Shown here: in pieces, positions 28,271 to 40,800 of the stretch | Layout of the letters: each line of letters starts with the position of its first letter | Numbering within the stretch: the stretch's first letter is position 1 | NCBI GenBank assembly: GCA_022829145.1 | Contig: CM040765.1 | Span: 11,576,292-11,640,291, forward strand | Reading direction: 5' to 3' | DNA: 64,000 nt | Origin: Albula goreensis | Lineage: Eukaryota; Chordata; Actinopteri; Albuliformes; Albulidae | Position numbers and translations under genes: made by a program | The notes under the pieces: model-generated | The model's database searches: none | What the model saw: only the letters and a program-made list of their open reading frames with translations | Told to the model about the DNA's origin: nothing

Positions 28271-30654
28271 GTGAACACATTAGCCTTTCCTTCTTATTTT
28301 GGGCTTTCGCCCCACACACAATAACACATCACTCTTAATCCACAGCAGACTGAGTATACATGAGGGAGATAAAAAAAAGTTCTGAATGTTTACATGCATG
28401 GTGTGAGAGTAAGTTCACATTGTTCAGACACATCACACTACACTGCAACTACAGAAAGGAAAGCCCTGAGAATGGCAAAACCCAAGGAAAAATCCTCCTT
28501 TCTAGGATATGAAAGTATGATTTCTCCACCGAAAAACTCCACAGACTGCCACTGCTTTTCCTTAAGGATGGAAAAAACTTTTTCTTCACCTAACAATTTT
28601 GATTCTCCAGACATATGGAAAAAAAGAGGAAATTTAGAAATATCATTAATCCACTGCCAGACCACAGCACACACTGATGCACTGATTGTTTAGAGATAGT
28701 GCTTTTTAAAATGATAATTACCCTGTGCAGTCTGTTTGGCTTGTTCCTGGGTACAGACACATGTATGGGTTCAGGTTTTGGGGGGGGCATGGAGATAATG
28801 ACAGCCTTCATGCTCCAGTGACATTCATTCATCATTGACACTGGGTACAATGCAGAGAAGAAATAACACAACTGTAACAAGTTCACTGAAATTATTCATC
28901 CTTTAGACAATGACCTAATAAAGCAAGCAGTCAGAAATAAGGAATTTTATCAGATTGTTTAGTGAGTAAGTGAAGACTGTCTTTGCGTGTAATGTGAGTA
29001 TATGAGTGAAAGAGGCAGAGGGGGGAGCTTTTAGGCTCGTTTTGGATTTGATTTCAAATTTTCATCATATGATTGTTTGTATGTATTTGTCATTCAGATA
29101 CACTGATTGTACACAGACCTGAATGAATTCTATGAGATAAGACAGGGCATTAAAATGTCCTCACTGGAATTGAGGGGGGGGGTCAAGTCTAAAACAGTGC
29201 TTCATACAAAAACACTTCGAAAGGAACCAAAGGAAACGCACTTCACAAAAGCTTCTGACAGGAAGCCATAAGGAACATTAATAACTCTTTCACAACCTGT
29301 GTATAATACAGCTTTCTTCCAGACAGACGCATTTCAAAGCAAGCCAAGAAGAACAAGACCGCTTCGGGTAAAAATCAGCAGGAAGAATTAAAAGAGATGG
29401 ATAACAGAATAGCTCTCTCACACAGCTCTCTAAGATTAAGATTATGAAAGTCTGGTATTTACAACACACCTGCACACCACACCTGAAAAGCATTAACGCT
29501 GACTCTCCGCTAGAATTTCAGTCACCAATGAATAACTTTCCAAGATAGGCACGATTCTCTCAGAGCCATTCACAGATTTCAAAAATCACAGCTAAAACAT
29601 TCATCATGGCTTCATTTAAACAGATTTCTACTCACTTTTTTGTAAGGCGTTTTTCTGTGTATATATGGGTTTCATTACAATTACACCACATTTTTCAAGC
29701 AGTCCAATTTTTCAAAACAGAGATTAGGTGATGCTTTCATCTGCACTATATTTGTCATCACTTAGAAATGTCTACCTGCAGAAAATAACAAATTCACACC
29801 TTCTTTTTGCCTGTCAAAATATTACATTATATTTAATATATTTTCAGTCATGTTAATGAAAATTTATGTGCTAACATATTAGACCAGTATCTAAATTACA
29901 GTTTAATTCACTGATGCAAAAAATAAAGAACTATGAAATAAATAATGACAAATTACAGAAATTACAATTCAGAGAGCAGAAGGAAAAATCAGAAATGACA
30001 TGTGGCTGCAGCTGACAGTGAGCTTTAAATATCAGCCCTTCTGTTGATATTTAAATTGCCTGTTACCACGGAGAACTAAAATGAACAATAAGGACTGTAC
30101 AATTAAAAACGGTGTCTTTTCCCTCACGTCTGCAGAGAGAGAAATGTCAGGCACTGAGGGTGAGACACATTTGTTGATATAGAAATTCTGTACATCAGAA
30201 TGCTCTGGGTCTCCATCTTGTATAGTACAGTAGGTGTGTTCCCCTCCTTATACCTTCCCATATAATTAAAATTTTACACATCGTGCACTTCCTTCTTCCA
30301 GGAACAGATACATTGGGAGAGATAGGAGTCAGGGATAAAATCTCACTAGCGATTTGGAATAAAATTAATTTATTTAATTTATTCATCCCACCTAATGTAG
30401 AGAAAGAACCCTCTGAAGAAAGAGAAGTGACATCGTGTGGCCCAGACATTTGCACCAGGAGGGATGTGTGAACCGAGAGCTCTCCCTCTCTCCTCTTCTC
30501 TCCTTCTCACTGATATCTGTTTTAAATCCAGCTGTCTGGCAATTTCAACAATGATAAATGTACTGTTTTTCTCTCTCTTACATTTTATATGGGGATCTCT
30601 GCAAAGTAAGCAAAGGGCTATGATCTGTCCTGAGAAAGGTGAGTGTGCGTAAAC

Positions 30655-30875
30655 TTAGTGATGGACACATGGCTCTCCGCGATGGCTCCAGTTATTTCAG
30701 TCTGATTAGGGGCGTTATGTTACAGGCCCGATCTGTGCTGTCACTCCCTCTCATGACTCCAGCATCAGCGCATCTTAATGAATTGGTAAATAAGGCCAAG
30801 GATTACGCTTGACAACACGGAAACATTTCTCATTCACACCAGACAAGATTTATAGAGCCAATTAGGGCATAACAG
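30655..30875. promoter_or_regulatory. candidate conserved noncoding element upstream of exon 2
   Basis: Repeat-free sequence with a bicoid/OTX-type GGATTA (30800-30805), homeodomain ATTA/TAAT cores and CCAATTAGGG. It is about 6 kb upstream of exon 2 in the foxp2 direction. Motif density suggests an enhancer; conservation is untested. Confidence 0.3.
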
Positions 30876-31499
30876 GAGAAACAGGTCAGAAGACAAATAA
30901 CGTTTCAAGAAGAAAATAATCCAAGTCAAACCCTGTATGAAATAGATAATGAGTCTTTAACTCAAACCAACCACACATGCTCCTTTGCCCTTTTTAAAGA
31001 TTTTTCAAACCATTAAAACAATTTCAAAAACCATCTACTATCTGTCTCGCAATTTAAAATACAAGCCACACATGGCAAGCTGATGCCATTCTGGTGTTTA
31101 AAAACAACACATATGAACATTTCAGATCCACACAATGGCCAAGTCACAGGAAACTTTGATTAAAAGCTTACAAACAAACAACACCATGTTGATAGAACCA
31201 ACTATTCAAATAGGTAGTGACTTTTCTTAAAATATAATTAAAAATGTTAAATCTTGATAGCACTACTAGAAATCAATAGTGGGTCTGACTTCGTTTTACA
31301 TTTGATATGACTATTGAGGAATAAATCTGCATTTTTTAATAGTCTCATGTTTCAAATATTTAATTTTCAGCTCTACAGTTCTGGTAATCGATTTGCACCC
31401 TTTTGTCATTAAAAAAAAAACAGATAAAAGTGCTGATCATCAATAGCAAAAGACAGCTTGGAAACCCACAGGGCTGCTGGGAACAGAGGTGGAAAATTA

Positions 31500-31900
31500 A
31501 AGCACAATGATGCTGGAACAGCCTAATTCAACTTGCTTCAAGCATATGCAAATGAGATTCTGCTGCTTAACTGCATCATTTATGTCGATAATAGTAGCAT
31601 CATCATTACAGGACATAAATTAAATTACATCATAATTAGCATATCAAAGTGTCTGCTTAAACTTTTAAACAAATACCCAATTCTACTAATTTGCTTCAAC
31701 ACACCAAATAAAAACACTGTGGTAAATACATTGTTTGAATGCAATTTTAAAATACATTGTTTTTTTCCGATAAAAAAATGTCACAAATTCAAAAACAGAA
31801 TATCGCCAAAGGGAGTTGTATACCGAAATGTAAAATATGTAGCATTTAATTTTATTGCACTAAAGATCCTATTAGATGGCAGACTCTAGAGAACAATGTA
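31500..31900. promoter_or_regulatory. AT-rich candidate element with POU octamer
   Basis: Contains the exact octamer ATGCAAAT (31546-31553) and many TAATTA-like cores. A 118-codon plus-strand frame spans it, but its Ile/Asn/Lys-rich composition is what AT-rich noncoding DNA produces, so I do not call it a gene. Confidence 0.28.
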
Positions 31901-32652
31901 AATGATCTGCCTTCAGAAAAGAGTTGGGCCAATTCTCTATATCAGCTAATCACAAAGCTCATTATGCACAAAGGTTTTAAATTATGGAGAAGAAGCATTC
32001 TAGATTCCAGCACAAATCCCTATGAAATGTTAATAATATCCCTACAATTGCTGAATTCTATATGCTTTACCGCCCTTCATGAATAATAAAGTAAACAAAT
32101 TATCCACCCACCTCTGATAAAGATTATTAGTACTGCAACACATATAATTTTACTGACCTCTTATATTCAAATTGTGATGTGCCCAATAAAGATTTTGACC
32201 ACAGAAACATCTAAATAACTACTTCAAATAAAAGGACACACTAGTAAAAACTCTCAGATACTTTATTGCTGTTAGCTTATAAATGAAACATAGTAGCTGT
32301 CTCTTTTTATAGCCATTAGGCTGTAAAGTAAATGTAAAACACATTAGTTTCACTTCCTGACTTTAATTATCAGTCGTTTCCCTAGCATGTGTACATTGTA
32401 CTGCAATTCAGCAATCACTGGACATAGTAAAACATGAAAATTCAAAATAAAAAGCACGCTTTAGATGTTAGTCTGTCTAGCTGTACAGTAGCTAAGCATT
32501 GTCATTACCATTGCCGTGATATGGATTAATTAACCCTAGGATGAATGCAGCCTGCACCTCAAGCACAATGAACACAGCCAGCACAGTGAAAGGGTGACAT
32601 TAATGTGGAGTGATGAAAATGAAAAAGTAGGCATGGATTTTTGGTTTATTAC

Positions 32653-32859
32653 CTGAAGGTGAGGACTGTCACTCTGGCCAGAGGAATAAGCTGATGGTGT
32701 TTGCGGTGAGAGCCTGCTCATGTCACTGGGTAAAGTGCCGCTATCTGTGTCATCACTCCTGCACTGTTTATAGAGGCGTGCATCATAAACAAGCTCTTCT
32801 CCACTCAAAGCTTGTTCATGCATACTTAAATCACCTTGCCCATTAAAAACACGTCTCTC
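32653..32859 (-). CDS. candidate alternative foxp2 coding exon
   Basis: This is a 207-nt open segment on the minus strand. TTGTCAG precedes it (acceptor) and CTTCAG/GTAATA closes it (donor), with 69 codons in phase 0-0. An internal ATG at 32823 gives MHEQALSGEELVYDARLYKQ, then a Ser/Pro/Thr/Asp-rich stretch ending SAYSSGQSDSPHLQ. The composition is that of a disordered transcription-factor segment rather than a chance frame. Joined to foxp2 exon 3 it reads [10 protein letters not shown] in frame, echoing the normal [15 protein letters not shown] junction. Joined to exon 2 it is out of frame and stops within that exon. I do not recognise the peptide from a named isoform. It could instead be a conserved 5' UTR exon or a noncoding element that happens to be open. 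Confidence 0.42.
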
Positions 32860-33023
32860 CTGACAATTATTCTATCATTTTCGGCTGTCATCGGGCAATT
32901 ACGGCAGCCCCAGGACGGGCCGATGGAATCCCTGGCTGCGAGGCTGCGTTCTGTGGCAGACAGCGTGAAAAGTGCAGAAAATGGAAATTTACAGCCCCGA
33001 CAGGCTGCCTTCACTGCTGACAC
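32826..33023 (-). other. 65-codon open frame abutting the candidate exon; possible uORF or conserved element
   Basis: On the minus strand an ATG at 33023 opens a 65-codon frame (MSAVKAACRGCKFPF...) ending in TAA at 32828-32826. Only two bases (GT) separate that stop from the ATG of the candidate exon at 32823. If a transcript begins upstream without splicing at 32860, this would be an upstream ORF. The peptide is not recognised. The DNA has the mixed-composition, low-repeat look of a conserved noncoding element, which I consider equally likely. Confidence 0.25.
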
Positions 33024-33199
33024 ACAAAAATAATTACACTATCTTACCTATCTGATGAAATATGCTAGTTATTTGGATACAGAAAACGCTACTTCTAATT
33101 TAGTTCATATTTTATTGCCTGAATTACATTACAATTACGATGTGTTCCCTGTATGTCAATGACCTTCAAAAGCTGGTTCTTTTAACTTTTTCTTTTCTT

Positions 33200-33450
33200 T
33201 TACTTTTTTACTCGTAGTGTGCGGAACGTGCGCATCCGTATGTTGGGACGCGAGTTGTGTGGGCTCTGGTGTGTGTGCACGCTCAAAGCTGCATAAGCTG
33301 CGCGCATACCGCCGAACCTGCGCGCTCGGTTCTCGCTCCCAAAACTTGTACCCGGACTGGAGCCAACAGGATTTACCAACGCAGCAGGACCGGCTGCTCA
33401 CCATGGAAAAGCGGGGACATCCACTTCCTCATCCTTTGAAAAGGTATTTC
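33200..33450. promoter_or_regulatory. CpG-rich island, candidate promoter
   Basis: A sharply CpG-rich patch (GCGCGCATACCGCCGAACC, CGCGCTCGG and many other CpGs) sits in otherwise AT-rich DNA, about 0.4 kb upstream of the candidate alternative exon in the foxp2 direction. It could be a foxp2 alternative promoter. On the plus strand it also looks like an exon: a long pyrimidine tract ending CTCGTAG at 33217, an ATG at 33403 in the strong context CACCATGG, and a donor AAAAG/GTATTT after 33443. That reading would give a short peptide start (MEKRGHPLPHPLK) and imply an antisense or divergent transcript. No partner exon was found. There is no TATA box in a convincing place. Confidence 0.4.
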
Positions 33451-36400
33451 TGCTCGTTTGTTTATTTTTCATTGCAATGAAAGCAGTCTAATTAACAAAA
33501 CTACGTTACATCGGTAATCGGCTAGTTGCTCTATAAACGGTCTATATGAACGAGTCGTTAGAAAAAACAATCAGATATTTAAAAAAACTTAATTATAGCA
33601 TGCATACACACATATATATAGAGAGACACTTGCTGCAAACGTTCCTTTATCTTTTCCAAAGTAACAAGACATATAATGTAAAACCTAAGCAGCGCGAGAT
33701 AAAAATCAATAACAACCGCCAGTCATTTGAAGCCTTAAAACGTTAACATACTAAGGGAAAAACGCCACGGAAGTCAACATTAGAAAGGGGAAAAATAATG
33801 GCAAGTCAGAGCCATCATTAAGGAAATACTTCCAGCCGTATTTGTATTACCACCCGTGCACCTATGCCTGAGCAAGTCACAGACCGGTAGCATTTCGCGC
33901 TGGTAATTAAAACAAAGCAAGCAGCTCTTTGATTGTTTTGGCAACCAAGGGAAATAATGCTCCAAAAACTTAGTTATGGGACACACAATTTCAATATCGA
34001 GTCGGCAAGCGTCACAATCCTCTCAAAGATAAGTGTTTTCCTTTCTTGGGGAAAGACCATTCGCTATCCCTAATCTTTCTGTCGGTTAACAAATCTGTGA
34101 TAAAAACATCCAGTAATTTCCCTTATTAGGACAAGCTTTCAATCATACACCGTGCGCCTAAATGCACCGAAAGTTAGAGAGAAACAAGAAAACAAAACAA
34201 GTATTTCAAAATCCAAGCACCACATAGCGGAAGAAATACATTTCACTTCAGTCCACGACTTACTGACAGTTTATCTACACCAATATTAATTAAGCGGCAT
34301 TATTTTGAACACAAAACAATATCAATTACTGACCTTAATGAAAGTCACAGAACTCAATCTTCTCTGCCAGAATATTCTTAGGGTGATGTATTAGATTTTC
34401 CATACTGTAAACAATGCACACTAGCGACGTAATGAAACATTTTCAGCAAACGATGTTTGTCAATCCGTTGTCAATTTTTCTGCCTGCCACAGATGTTTTT
34501 CTTAGCTGCTTCATAACACAGGAATCAACTAGCAGAGAAGAAAGACTGTCTCCCCCAGGAAAAAAAGAGTACAAAGCCAAGTCTATACACAGCAGATGCA
34601 CAAGAAAGTCCATCTGCTACTAGCTCACAACACCACATGGAGTTTGGAAGATTTACTGTAATACTGTGGCTTGCCTGCCTGTGTTTGTGTGGACACTGCT
34701 GGAATGAAAGAGCACGCAAATATGGAAATGCCTTTGTGCACATTGCACTTAACAGCACATGCACAGAAGTCATTTCATTCATTAAAAACATTTGTTTCAT
34801 TATGTTTACATGTATCTTTTGAATACTGGGATTTATGTACATATAAATATCACTATCCAAAATATTCACACACACACACATCAATGTGTAAGAACTCTCA
34901 AAATCAAGTATGATTGCTTATTTTTGATGCAAAAATAAAAATAAACCACATCAGACAGCATTTGATGGCTGTGTACTGACAGATTGTAACCCACCTCAAT
35001 AAAATGTTAAATTTCTGATGCCTTCACCAACACCTGGTACAGGCTGCATTTTACCAAGTATGTGATACAGTAGTATCAACAATCATGTCTGAATTGTATG
35101 CAATAAAATGGATACTGTAGCTTTTTGGTATAATATAAATATATTATATTAACAATTAACACAATATTGCCATGGGTGTGTAAACCAGATGATGTTTATT
35201 TTAAAGTCTCAATTTTGTCAAATATGGAAAAATAAACAAAATATTCTTCAAAGAATCTTTTAATTTATTCTGAGGACATATTTTTCATACACACATTCTA
35301 TACTCCCTAACAGAGCCACACTTTGGGAAGTCTGTAATAGACTTTGCACATATCTACCTGTTTTAGACTGTATATGTAGTTGCCTCTGACTTGTTTTTCT
35401 CTTTTTACTGATTTGCGGAATGACTGGCTGCATGCTGCCTGTGGAAAACCTATATATACTAATACGGATGGAGGTGACTCGCTGGGTGAGTTACTATTTA
35501 AAGTAAATGCTCCTAAGAGCTTCTGAAACACATGTCTTAGGTAAGTAATTACAGCAATTTTGCATTTCACCTTCAACCCTTTAGGGCCCTGCTATTCCTA
35601 CATCACCACTTAAACCACTTAATAACACCTTTACAGACCCTTATTTCAACAGCTTTCCTTCTATGAAGCAAACATAGAGTTCACATTTAAATGCAAGATT
35701 CAATGTTGTTTCATATTTTTATGCTTTCATTCAAAGTCGGAGACGTAGGAGAAAAGCTACGAATAAATGGATTAACCCACAAAGCACTTCACACTAGTCT
35801 AATCAGTGATGTGTTTTTAACAGGCTTTATATCGATTAAATATCAGCTAAATGAAATTAAACATAACATGTATATATCTGAAATATGAACAATGCAGGTG
35901 TCTAGAAAAGCCAACACACAACATCAAAGTATTTAGGTAGTAATAGTGTCCAAATGACCTTTTTAATGTGATTTTTTTTCAGAATTCAAATAAAACCATA
36001 CTTGTCTTCAGCCAACCTCATGTAAAAGTTGCATTTCTAAGGCAGATCTGTAAAGTAACAATAAATGCCCTGCTTTGACTGAAAAGAGGGTAACAGCTAA
36101 GGAAGCACAGTATGGGCACGACACAGCAAAAACTAACCCTGGGGCTACTTGTGAAGACCCTTCTCACCTGTTTCTTTGCACTAATTTCTGCATCTCCATT
36201 TCTTTTGCAGGAGCAGCAGACATCCAAGGTCAATGAGGACAAACAATATGATCACCAGTGTCTACATTATATTCAGTGTAAGGGAGGGGGGTTGTCTGCT
36301 AGCAGTGGTATAATTTCCATAGCAACCAACAAATTGTTAATTTTCAATTACAGCAGACACAAAATGGACAGCCCTGGCTCAAGCAGACAGTGGTGAGAGC

Positions 36401-37081
36401 GTGATGTAGTGACGTCGTGCCACGCAATGAGCCAGTGGCTACACCTGCGTCTCGTGCTCAGCAGTGTGTCAGTTCCTGGGGGTGGGGGGGTGCTTTTAAA
36501 TTCAATTCAGCTTTGGATGTCGCACGCTGTGTATCAGGATGAATATTTATCAGCCCAAAAAGCAGAAAGGGATGGGTGTAGGTGTGGGTGCTATCAAGGA
36601 GACATGGCGTGAGACAGTGGAGGGGGCTATAGCTAGTGTGCAGGCACTCTGCTGTGTTTTGGCTCATCCATGATTTGCTCTCCGAAGGTGTCAGAGCTCT
36701 TCATTTTGTGTGGCCAAGTTACATACTCCTCCACATCCCCCTCCAACTCCCCCTGTAGGATAGAAAGTGTAACAATCTCAATGCTGGGGCTAAGTGCTAT
36801 TTCAATAAATTTGACATGTAATGAGTATACTGTGGTCTGTGTTGTACTTAATCAAGTCCAACAAGCTTGATTCATTGAGTAATCGCAGCTTTAAAAAGGT
36901 TACAGTACCCTTAGTGCAAAATACAATGAACATTTCCACAGAAGATATGGCTGATACCCCCCATACTCACATAAACACACAATCAGCGACAGCTGGGGTG
37001 AATCCCCCAATACACAATGGTGTGAGCCCATTGAAAAGATGCACAGTTTATCAATTATAACGTTAGTTATCTTTTCTGCCT

Positions 37082-37108
37082 GCTGTGATGCCTAAATGCA
37101 TCTGCAAG
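37082..37108 (+). repeat. 27-bp direct repeat, copy 1
   Basis: Begins GCTGTGATGCCTAAATGCAT and continues CTGCAAG. It is identical to 37534-37560. No longer homology is obvious on either side. Confidence 0.93.
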
Positions 37109-37533
37109 TAAGCTGCACCTTGAGTGACTGGTACTTGACTCATGTTTTTACACTGAATTGGACTGCTGCTTTTTGGAAACATGTATTTGTGCTGTGGTAT
37201 TGTGGTTCCTCCATATTATAGCATTTAATGTGTTGTAATGCTACAAGACATATTTCCCCCAGAGGAATAATATGTTTTCATTCACTCAAAGGGATCAAAG
37301 GCACTATATAATGCAATCACTGTCATAACAAAAGACAAATGACACATCCATCACCCATCTACTCAAACCTCAGCTCAATTATTATTTTCATTATTACAGC
37401 AGTAGAACACAAACTGAATTATGCACTGATTAAACAATAAGATAATAAATATTTCTACTAACTGTACTTCAGTGGTATCCATGGAAACTCTGCCTTGTTA
37501 TGCTCGGTGAATGCATTTAAGCAGGTGTAAGTA

Positions 37534-37560
37534 GCTGTGATGCCTAAATGCATCTGCAAG
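37534..37560 (+). repeat. 27-bp direct repeat, copy 2
   Basis: Identical to 37082-37108, 452 bases away. Confidence 0.93.
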
Positions 37561-37841
37561 GATCTTTGATTTGGTAGATGGAGTGAAAATGCTGTAGAGG
37601 CAGGGCAGTTCAATAAAGAAAACATTCAGAAAATGCTCTTTAAGCTGTCAGCTGACAAAACCAAGGTATGGTCATGCAACAGAATGAATTCCCTTCACAT
37701 GTCAATGCACACATACCTGAATTATACTGGATCAAAATATCCAAATACAGCATACACAGTTAGTCAACAAAGCTACACCCTGTGTTTCCATATGAAGTCC
37801 CTGTAGTCCCATTAAGAGAAATGCAGGTCAGACACCCCTGG

Positions 37842-37843
<2 letters not shown>

Positions 37844-37887
<44 letters not shown>
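37844..37887 (+). repeat. (AC)n microsatellite
   Basis: About 22 pure AC units upstream of the candidate alternative exon. Confidence 0.97.
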
Positions 37888-37890
<3 letters not shown>

Positions 37891-40800
37891 CTGTACCACA
37901 GACAATGTTTAGGATTGCCTTTTTATTGTATGAGGATTAAGTGATCAGAGTAACCCTGTACTTCTATAGCAATCCACACTGCAATCAAAGGATACAAAAT
38001 CAAAAGAGTTAAGACACCACCCAAAACATTTGTGAAGCACAACTCTGGAGTGTTTAACAGGCCGTGCCACTAAATGCAGATTGTGACAACGCTCCAGAAA
38101 ATCAGCATGTGAAAGGATGTGGTTTTGTACTGCACATTACAAACAGCAGAAGTGTCACTCGCTGACAGTGCATGACTGCACACGCTGCATCTCCACGGTG
38201 GAGTGTGAATCTCATTCTAAACAGGCTGGAAGGGGAGCTTAGCGCAGGAATGCACCCTTGCTGCTTATCTCTGGTTCATGCAAATGCTGACCTGCTGCAA
38301 ATCCGAATAGGTAATGTGTCAGTAGCTTTTTATTATTTGTATACAATTGAGGACAAAATGTGTGGCACTGATACTCATGTATGAAACTGTTTCCATCAGA
38401 TGCAAGATTGTGGCCTTACCCCTTGAGCAAATATTAACCAGCAGATGTTCTGTTGATGAGAGCCAAAATGTCACTAAATCAGCCGATTGCATGTGTGTGT
38501 GTATGTGTGTGTGGAGATATAAATGTAAGTTATTCAGAGCTTGTATAAAAAAACATGAAAAACACAGGCATAAACTATTCTGGAAACAAATATGATTATG
38601 GACTACGTTTACACAATATCTGTAAGTCATCTGTACTTGAAAGGGAAAAGAAATCACTATAATCTGTGTGTTTGCCCTGACTCCTCCCACTGTCTAAAGC
38701 AATAAAATGTTTATTGCTCAAAGTTTTTATTCTTCACTGCTAGTTCTCCAGTTACAGGTACAGGAAGGTACAGGCTCTCACCATGAGCGTAGGCTGGGCC
38801 CTATAGCACTGATACTACCGGTTCAGGTCTGGGTTATGTCATTAGCTGACTATGAGTGGTATAATAACTATGACTAAAGTGGAGGACCAATTTACAGGCC
38901 CATTCAAGCCAAGCTTACTTCCATATCTTACAAGCAGAAATACCCTCAGAACAGGGACAGACATGGTTATGCAGGATGTTGCTGAACTTGTTGGAAAAGA
39001 AACACCCTGTGTTTGCTCAGGAACCTTATAAAGGGGACAGCTAATCACATCAGTAATGTATGCAAGACCACACATCACAGCATGTGGGTAATTGTTTTGT
39101 GGAGGAAGTAAGAAAATCCGCTTTCAAGGTCCAATAATACTTCCATAAACATGTTAATTTTCAATGATCACTGTGCAACACTACTTTCAAATTACAGGAT
39201 ATAATATACTGCTAAAAAACATGGAGAAGAATCAAATGGGCATCTAAGTCAGTCAGGGTTCTTAAAGTTAACACCACACCCGTTTCTCCCAACATGCCAG
39301 TCACTGACAGCCTTCTAGTTGTATTTGGTGAGAGATGCATTGCTCTTTCAATCAGTGCCAGGGTCCTCCTGTAGTTCTGTGTGAGCTGTAGGTTGTAATA
39401 TTGTGACTGGCTTGCTGGGGAATGCATCAGAGGACTACAGGCTCTTCAGCTGTAGTGATACTAGTTTAATGACATTAAACTGGGAAGACAAAGAGAGGAG
39501 AAGGGGAGACATGCATAGTGACCTAATATTAGCCAGGGACAGACACTTATTTTTCTGTAATAATTGAGTGACAGAAGCAAAAGCAGTAGACTAGTGTAGT
39601 AAAGCACTGGAAGCACAGGTCTCTGTGTATGGTTTATAGATGCTTGTGAGGTATAGAGGTTTGCAGATGGTACTGCCCCCTCCGCTTAAGAACACTTCCT
39701 CATTAAAACAATCCTCAGCCCTGAAACATCACAATCAGTGGGGAACGGAGGCGCATTATTACAGGCAGGAGAAGCAAAGAAACGACAAAGTCAGGGCACT
39801 TCAAACAGACATCACCACTCTCCAGGTTAAATTATCTCCAGTGCTCCCCCTTCCAAGCGCTCCTCTTCAAAAAAATAAGAAAAACATTTGAATTAGCCTG
39901 TTTGATGAAATCAAAGAATATGACTTTACGTAAATTTAAACAAGCAAGTGCACCCACCAGCAGTTTACCCATTATATACAGCAGATTGTAAGATGAAAGT
40001 GTGCACTATGGAAAGAGAAAAAAAATTCAATTTCACAGAAGGTACTTTCATCATTGGAAAAAAGGTTGTATATATAAAAAAAAACTGAACAAAGACAGAA
40101 TGGTATGGTCGCTCAGGTATTACATACAACCCCTTGGAGCGAGAGCACTCTAGACAGTCACTGTACTAGGCCTCTCAACAGGCTATCAGGCTGGGGAAAA
40201 TGGGTGCCTTTTTATCAAAGTCATATGATACAAAATCTCACTGTTAAAAGCCTAGCATCCTGCATGTCTAATAAGCAGCAGTCTAGCACTAGAACAAGCT
40301 ATATCCATGATTAATTCTATTCAGGAGGTGGTCTGCATGAATCCATGCTAATGTTACAACCTGTACTGCCAATATGATGGCATCCACCTCAGTGCTAAAG
40401 CTAACCTACAAAATCCAACGCAAACCTATTTACAGGAACACATGTACACTGCAGAGATAGGCATGAATACAACTAGCACATTATAGCATGATAGCAAATT
40501 TTTACACTAGTATATTACAGATGTCCTCAGATTGCCAATCCAAATTGTCAGTCACAATGAAAATGCTTGTTATAAGCACACCCATTCATGAATTTAAAAC
40601 ATTCATTCATCCCAGGCACTAATTAAACAAAAAAAAATTAATCCAGGAGAAAAAAACTGCTTTGCACTGTAGAATAATAAACTCATTATATGGAAATTTC
40701 AACTTAACCGTTCTACTTACCACTGTTAATTTAAACCTAATTTAACAAGCCCCTAATTCAAAAAGGGTGGAGATAGGAGCTACATCTGGAGGTAATTCAC

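Larger units (their letters stand above)
24737..32652 (-). other. foxp2: sequence upstream of foxp2 exon 2 (intron or 5' region)
   Basis: Lies between the exon 2 acceptor and the candidate alternative exon. Besides the CpG-rich patch at 27.9 kb and the candidate elements at 30.66 and 31.5 kb, it is AT-rich single-copy-looking DNA. A G9 run lies at 29174-29182 and a short CA/CG stretch near 25050-25090. No other coding exon was found. Confidence 0.7.

Noticed and set aside
35125-35160. AT palindrome TAATATAAATATATTA
   Set aside because: Expected by chance in such AT-rich DNA.
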